Source: a bacterium
GTDB lineage: Bacteria > Chlamydiota > Chlamydiia > Chlamydiales > JAFEGQ01
Assembly (NCBI GenBank): GCA_021809305.1
Contig: JAKBAF010000058.1
Coordinates: 1 to 7,482 of the forward strand
Direction: 5' to 3'
Length of the DNA: 7,482 bases
The notes beneath the pieces are model-generated. The model saw only the letters and a list, made by a program, of their open reading frames with translations, did not search any database and was not told the DNA's origin. The position numbers and the translations under genes were made by a program. Shown here piece by piece: positions 5,649-7,482 of the stretch; the first letter of the stretch is position 1, and every line of letters begins with the position of its first letter.

Positions 5649-6508
5649 GTCGCGGCACCGAACTCGCAAGCAACCTCTTGACCCTACTGAGCGCAACAAA
5701 GAAGTTTCTTCTAGAGGAGTTTGACGCCTTAGATCAATTGCAAGAAGAGGGGAAGCCTCTGCAGCAGCACGACCCAATCGCCCCTCGGCAAGACTCCTCA
5801 AAAGGTCCACCCCTCCTCCCTCCCGCCATCACGACCCCTCCCGCTCCCAAAAAACAGCCGCTTAAGGCCCCTGTTGTCCAAAAGCCGCTTTTAAGCGAGC
5901 CGCGTCCAAAAGAGGCAACTCCAAAAACCCTCTCAAATGAGGCGAGAGAACCGGCACATCTTGCCCAAAGACGACCATTTGCCCTGAATGCGCCTCCCAC
6001 GCCTCCCCATGATGATCTCCAAGACCTACACCCTCTTATCCAACGCCTAATGCCAAAAGTTCGCATTCGTTCAGCACAAAGCGCACCGCGAGATAGCGCC
6101 CCCTCAATTCTCCTCCTCTCAAGAGCCTCCCCAACAGGTAGTAGACCGCCAGTTGATGAAGCACTCTTCCTCACACGCCTCTGCAACGCGCTTCAAGGCA
6201 GCATTGCCCCAGCCCTCCTCTCTTGCCCTGCCCACTCTGCCACAAAAGAGGAGTGGGACCGCCTTCTTGGAATACCCTCACTTAAGCTCATCCTTCTTAG
6301 TGAGGAGATCTTAGAGGCGACACCTCTCCTTAAAGAGAGCTTCCAGCCACATGTGGAGCGCCTGGGAACCCTCCGCGCGATACCCGCCTATCTCCTACGC
6401 AATCCTTGCACCTATATAGAAGAGCCAGCCCTCAAGCGTGAGTTATGGAACAGCCTCCTTGGACTTGCGCAACAGCTTGGCCTTAGAAGCGGTGTAGAGG
6501 CACCTTGA
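5645..6508 (+). CDS. Uncharacterised protein; Pro-rich linker plus degenerate uracil-DNA-glycosylase-like domain
   Basis: The 287-residue product has three parts: an amphipathic helical start (about 5-36), a Pro/Lys-rich low-complexity linker (about 42-125) and a C-terminal alpha/beta domain (about 126-280). That domain resembles the family 4 uracil-DNA glycosylase fold. PSILLLSRASP (153-163) lies where the family has a strand and GEAPG loop, LKLILLSEE (213-221) matches the central strand before the last helices, and IPAYLLRNP plus ALKRELW (246-254, 262-268) recalls the family's closing HPAxLLRxP...LKRxxWxDL. The histidine of that motif is Ile here, the GEAPG loop is lost and seven residues are inserted, so glycosylase activity is unlikely. 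The psi subunit (HolD) of DNA polymerase III has a comparable order and similar C-terminal residues, so a clamp-loader or restart partner role is possible. There is no ribosome binding site; translation probably depends on the ATGA overlap with the gene before. From memory, C. trachomatis has an uncharacterised gene, CT779, beside priA. Confidence 0.82.
   Translation: MSRGTELASNLLTLLSATKKFLLEEFDALDQLQEEGKPLQQHDPIAPRQDSSKGPPLLPPAITTPPAPKKQPLKAPVVQKPLLSEPRPKEATPKTLSNEAREPAHLAQRRPFALNAPPTPPHDDLQDLHPLIQRLMPKVRIRSAQSAPRDSAPSILLLSRASPTGSRPPVDEALFLTRLCNALQGSIAPALLSCPAHSATKEEWDRLLGIPSLKLILLSEEILEATPLLKESFQPHVERLGTLRAIPAYLLRNPCTYIEEPALKRELWNSLLGLAQQLGLRSGVEAP
6496..6500 (+). promoter_or_regulatory. 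Ribosome binding site supporting the TTG start of priA
   Basis: AGAGG ends 4 bp before TTG 6505. An in-frame TAG at 6484-6486 closes the frame upstream, and no ATG or GTG lies between it and the conserved N-terminal domain, so TTG is the only workable start. Confidence 0.65.
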
Positions 6509-7482
6509 CGGCTCCCTTTGCTGGCTACGCCTCGGTATACGTTAGCAATGGACCGCAGCGACCTCTTGACTACGGACTCGTATCCAAAGAGCTCGGCGAT
6601 GTTGTCATCGGATCGCGCGTACAGGTAAGGGTGCGGGGCCGCCTCCTCCCTGGCGTTGTCATTGCAGTAAAAGAGAGATCGGAGTGCATGAGGGTCCTTG
6701 GGATCGAGGCGCTGCTTCCCTCAAGCGAGGCGCTTCCTTCCGACCTCATCGAGCTTGCCGAGTGGATGTCTCGCTATTACGCCACCCCACTCCCTCTTAT
6801 TCTCTCCTCGATGCTACCTGGAAGCCTCCGCCGCCAAATGAAGCCCAAGGAGCAGCTCTTTGTCTCTGCGGGTAAGACAAAAGAGGCCTTGCGCACTCTT
6901 TGCGCCTCTCTTCAAACGAAGGCTCCCTCTCAGGCAAGGCTCCTTGAAGCCATGCTAAAACGTACAGGAGGCGCTCTACTAACAGAGATTCTCGAGGAGG
7001 CAGGCTCCTCTAGAGGCTCACTTGATGCACTCGTTGCACAAGGGGTGTTCAAGCAAGAGCTGGTGGCCATTGACCGCTCACCTCTTAAGGAGGAGAACTA
7101 TTTTCCAGCGCCAAGGAGGGTCCTAAATGACGAGCAGAGCGCAGCTTTGCAAAAAGTGGTCTCCACGCTCCACTCCTCTAAATTCGAGGTCCACCTCCTC
7201 TTTGGCGTCACAGGGAGCGGCAAAACAGAGGTCTACCTTGAGGCACTAGAGGAAGCTTTAAAACTCGGGAAGAGTGCGATCGTGCTTGTTCCTGAGATCG
7301 CCCTCACAACACAGCTTCTCGAACGCTTCCAAGCGCGATTTCCCAAGCAAATTGCGGTGCTTCACCATCGGGTGAGTGAGGGTGAGCGGCGCGATGCATG
7401 GACCCGCATTGCTAAAGGAGAGGCCCACATCGTAATTGGTGCAAGATCTGCCATCTTTAGCCCCTGTAAGAACCTCGGCCTC
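6505..7482 (+). CDS. priA: Primosomal protein N' (PriA) replication-restart helicase, N-terminal part (3' end outside window)
   Basis: The first 326 codons are present and open to the window edge. PriA is a 3'-5' superfamily 2 DNA helicase that recognises abandoned forks and D-loops and reloads the replicative helicase. The N-terminal 3'-DNA-binding domain is visible from FAGYASVYV through RPLDYGLV (about 5-26) to GSRVQVRVRGRLLPGVVIAV (37-56). Next come a winged-helix-like segment and the helicase core: Walker A GVTGSGKTE (234-242), VPEIALTTQLLERF (motif Ia), VLHHRVSEGERRDAW and IVIGARSAIFSPCKNLGL. The DEEH Walker B box should follow directly outside the window. The start is a TTG overlapping the previous stop as TTGA (6505-6508), with AGAGG upstream. 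The sequence is intact, with no frameshift seen. The TTG start may keep its level low relative to the two genes before it. Confidence 0.96.
   Translation, partial: MTAPFAGYASVYVSNGPQRPLDYGLVSKELGDVVIGSRVQVRVRGRLLPGVVIAVKERSECMRVLGIEALLPSSEALPSDLIELAEWMSRYYATPLPLILSSMLPGSLRRQMKPKEQLFVSAGKTKEALRTLCASLQTKAPSQARLLEAMLKRTGGALLTEILEEAGSSRGSLDALVAQGVFKQELVAIDRSPLKEENYFPAPRRVLNDEQSAALQKVVSTLHSSKFEVHLLFGVTGSGKTEVYLEALEEALKLGKSAIVLVPEIALTTQLLERFQARFPKQIAVLHHRVSEGERRDAWTRIAKGEAHIVIGARSAIFSPCKNLGL

Noticed and set aside
5734..6186. 150-codon open frame on the minus strand inside the gene before priA
   Set aside because: It is Arg/Gly/Ser-rich, the mirror of the Pro-rich linker on the plus strand, with no recognisable motif. 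The plus-strand gene has overlaps and neighbours that explain the region.

Overview
The window looks like an ordinary chromosomal stretch from a member of the Chlamydiota, probably an environmental lineage rather than Chlamydia itself. The main reason is the partial tRNA-guanine transglycosylase at the left edge: its active-site segment reads FDSSYPTRAARHG, not the FDCVMPTR of most bacteria, and from memory that variant is typical of chlamydial TGT. A thioredoxin-like gene, an uncharacterised gene and priA in one neighbourhood also recalls the CT780-CT779-CT778 order of C. trachomatis (from memory, not searched). The GC content looks to be around half by eye, higher than in Chlamydia, so I do not name a genus.

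Layout, left to right: the 3' end of tgt (+) and, 20 bp on, rarA (+). A periplasmic thioredoxin-fold protein (-) converges on rarA and overlaps it by 17 bp. An 83-bp divergent promoter region follows. Next come a DTW/Tsr3-like aminocarboxypropyltransferase (+), an AGCS-family sodium/amino-acid symporter (+), and two uncharacterised genes plus the 5' part of priA (+, running off the right edge). The last three genes are joined by 4-bp stop/start overlaps (ATGA, then TTGA), which suggests one translationally coupled unit.

Functionally, the window mixes RNA modification (tgt, the DTW protein), replication-fork maintenance (rarA, priA), periplasmic redox or protein folding, and nutrient uptake. 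No mobile element, phage gene, CRISPR array, tRNA, rRNA or convincing intrinsic terminator is visible. Apart from the 83-bp and 70-bp intergenic gaps the window is fully coding.

The item most worth following is the gene just upstream of priA (5645-6508). Its C-terminal domain carries what looks like the closing motif of the family 4 uracil-DNA glycosylase fold, with the catalytic positions lost. This suggests a degenerate glycosylase-fold protein, possibly analogous to the psi (HolD) subunit of DNA polymerase III, tied to the replication-restart helicase. This is inference from motif reading only. I found no clearly novel multi-gene system here.
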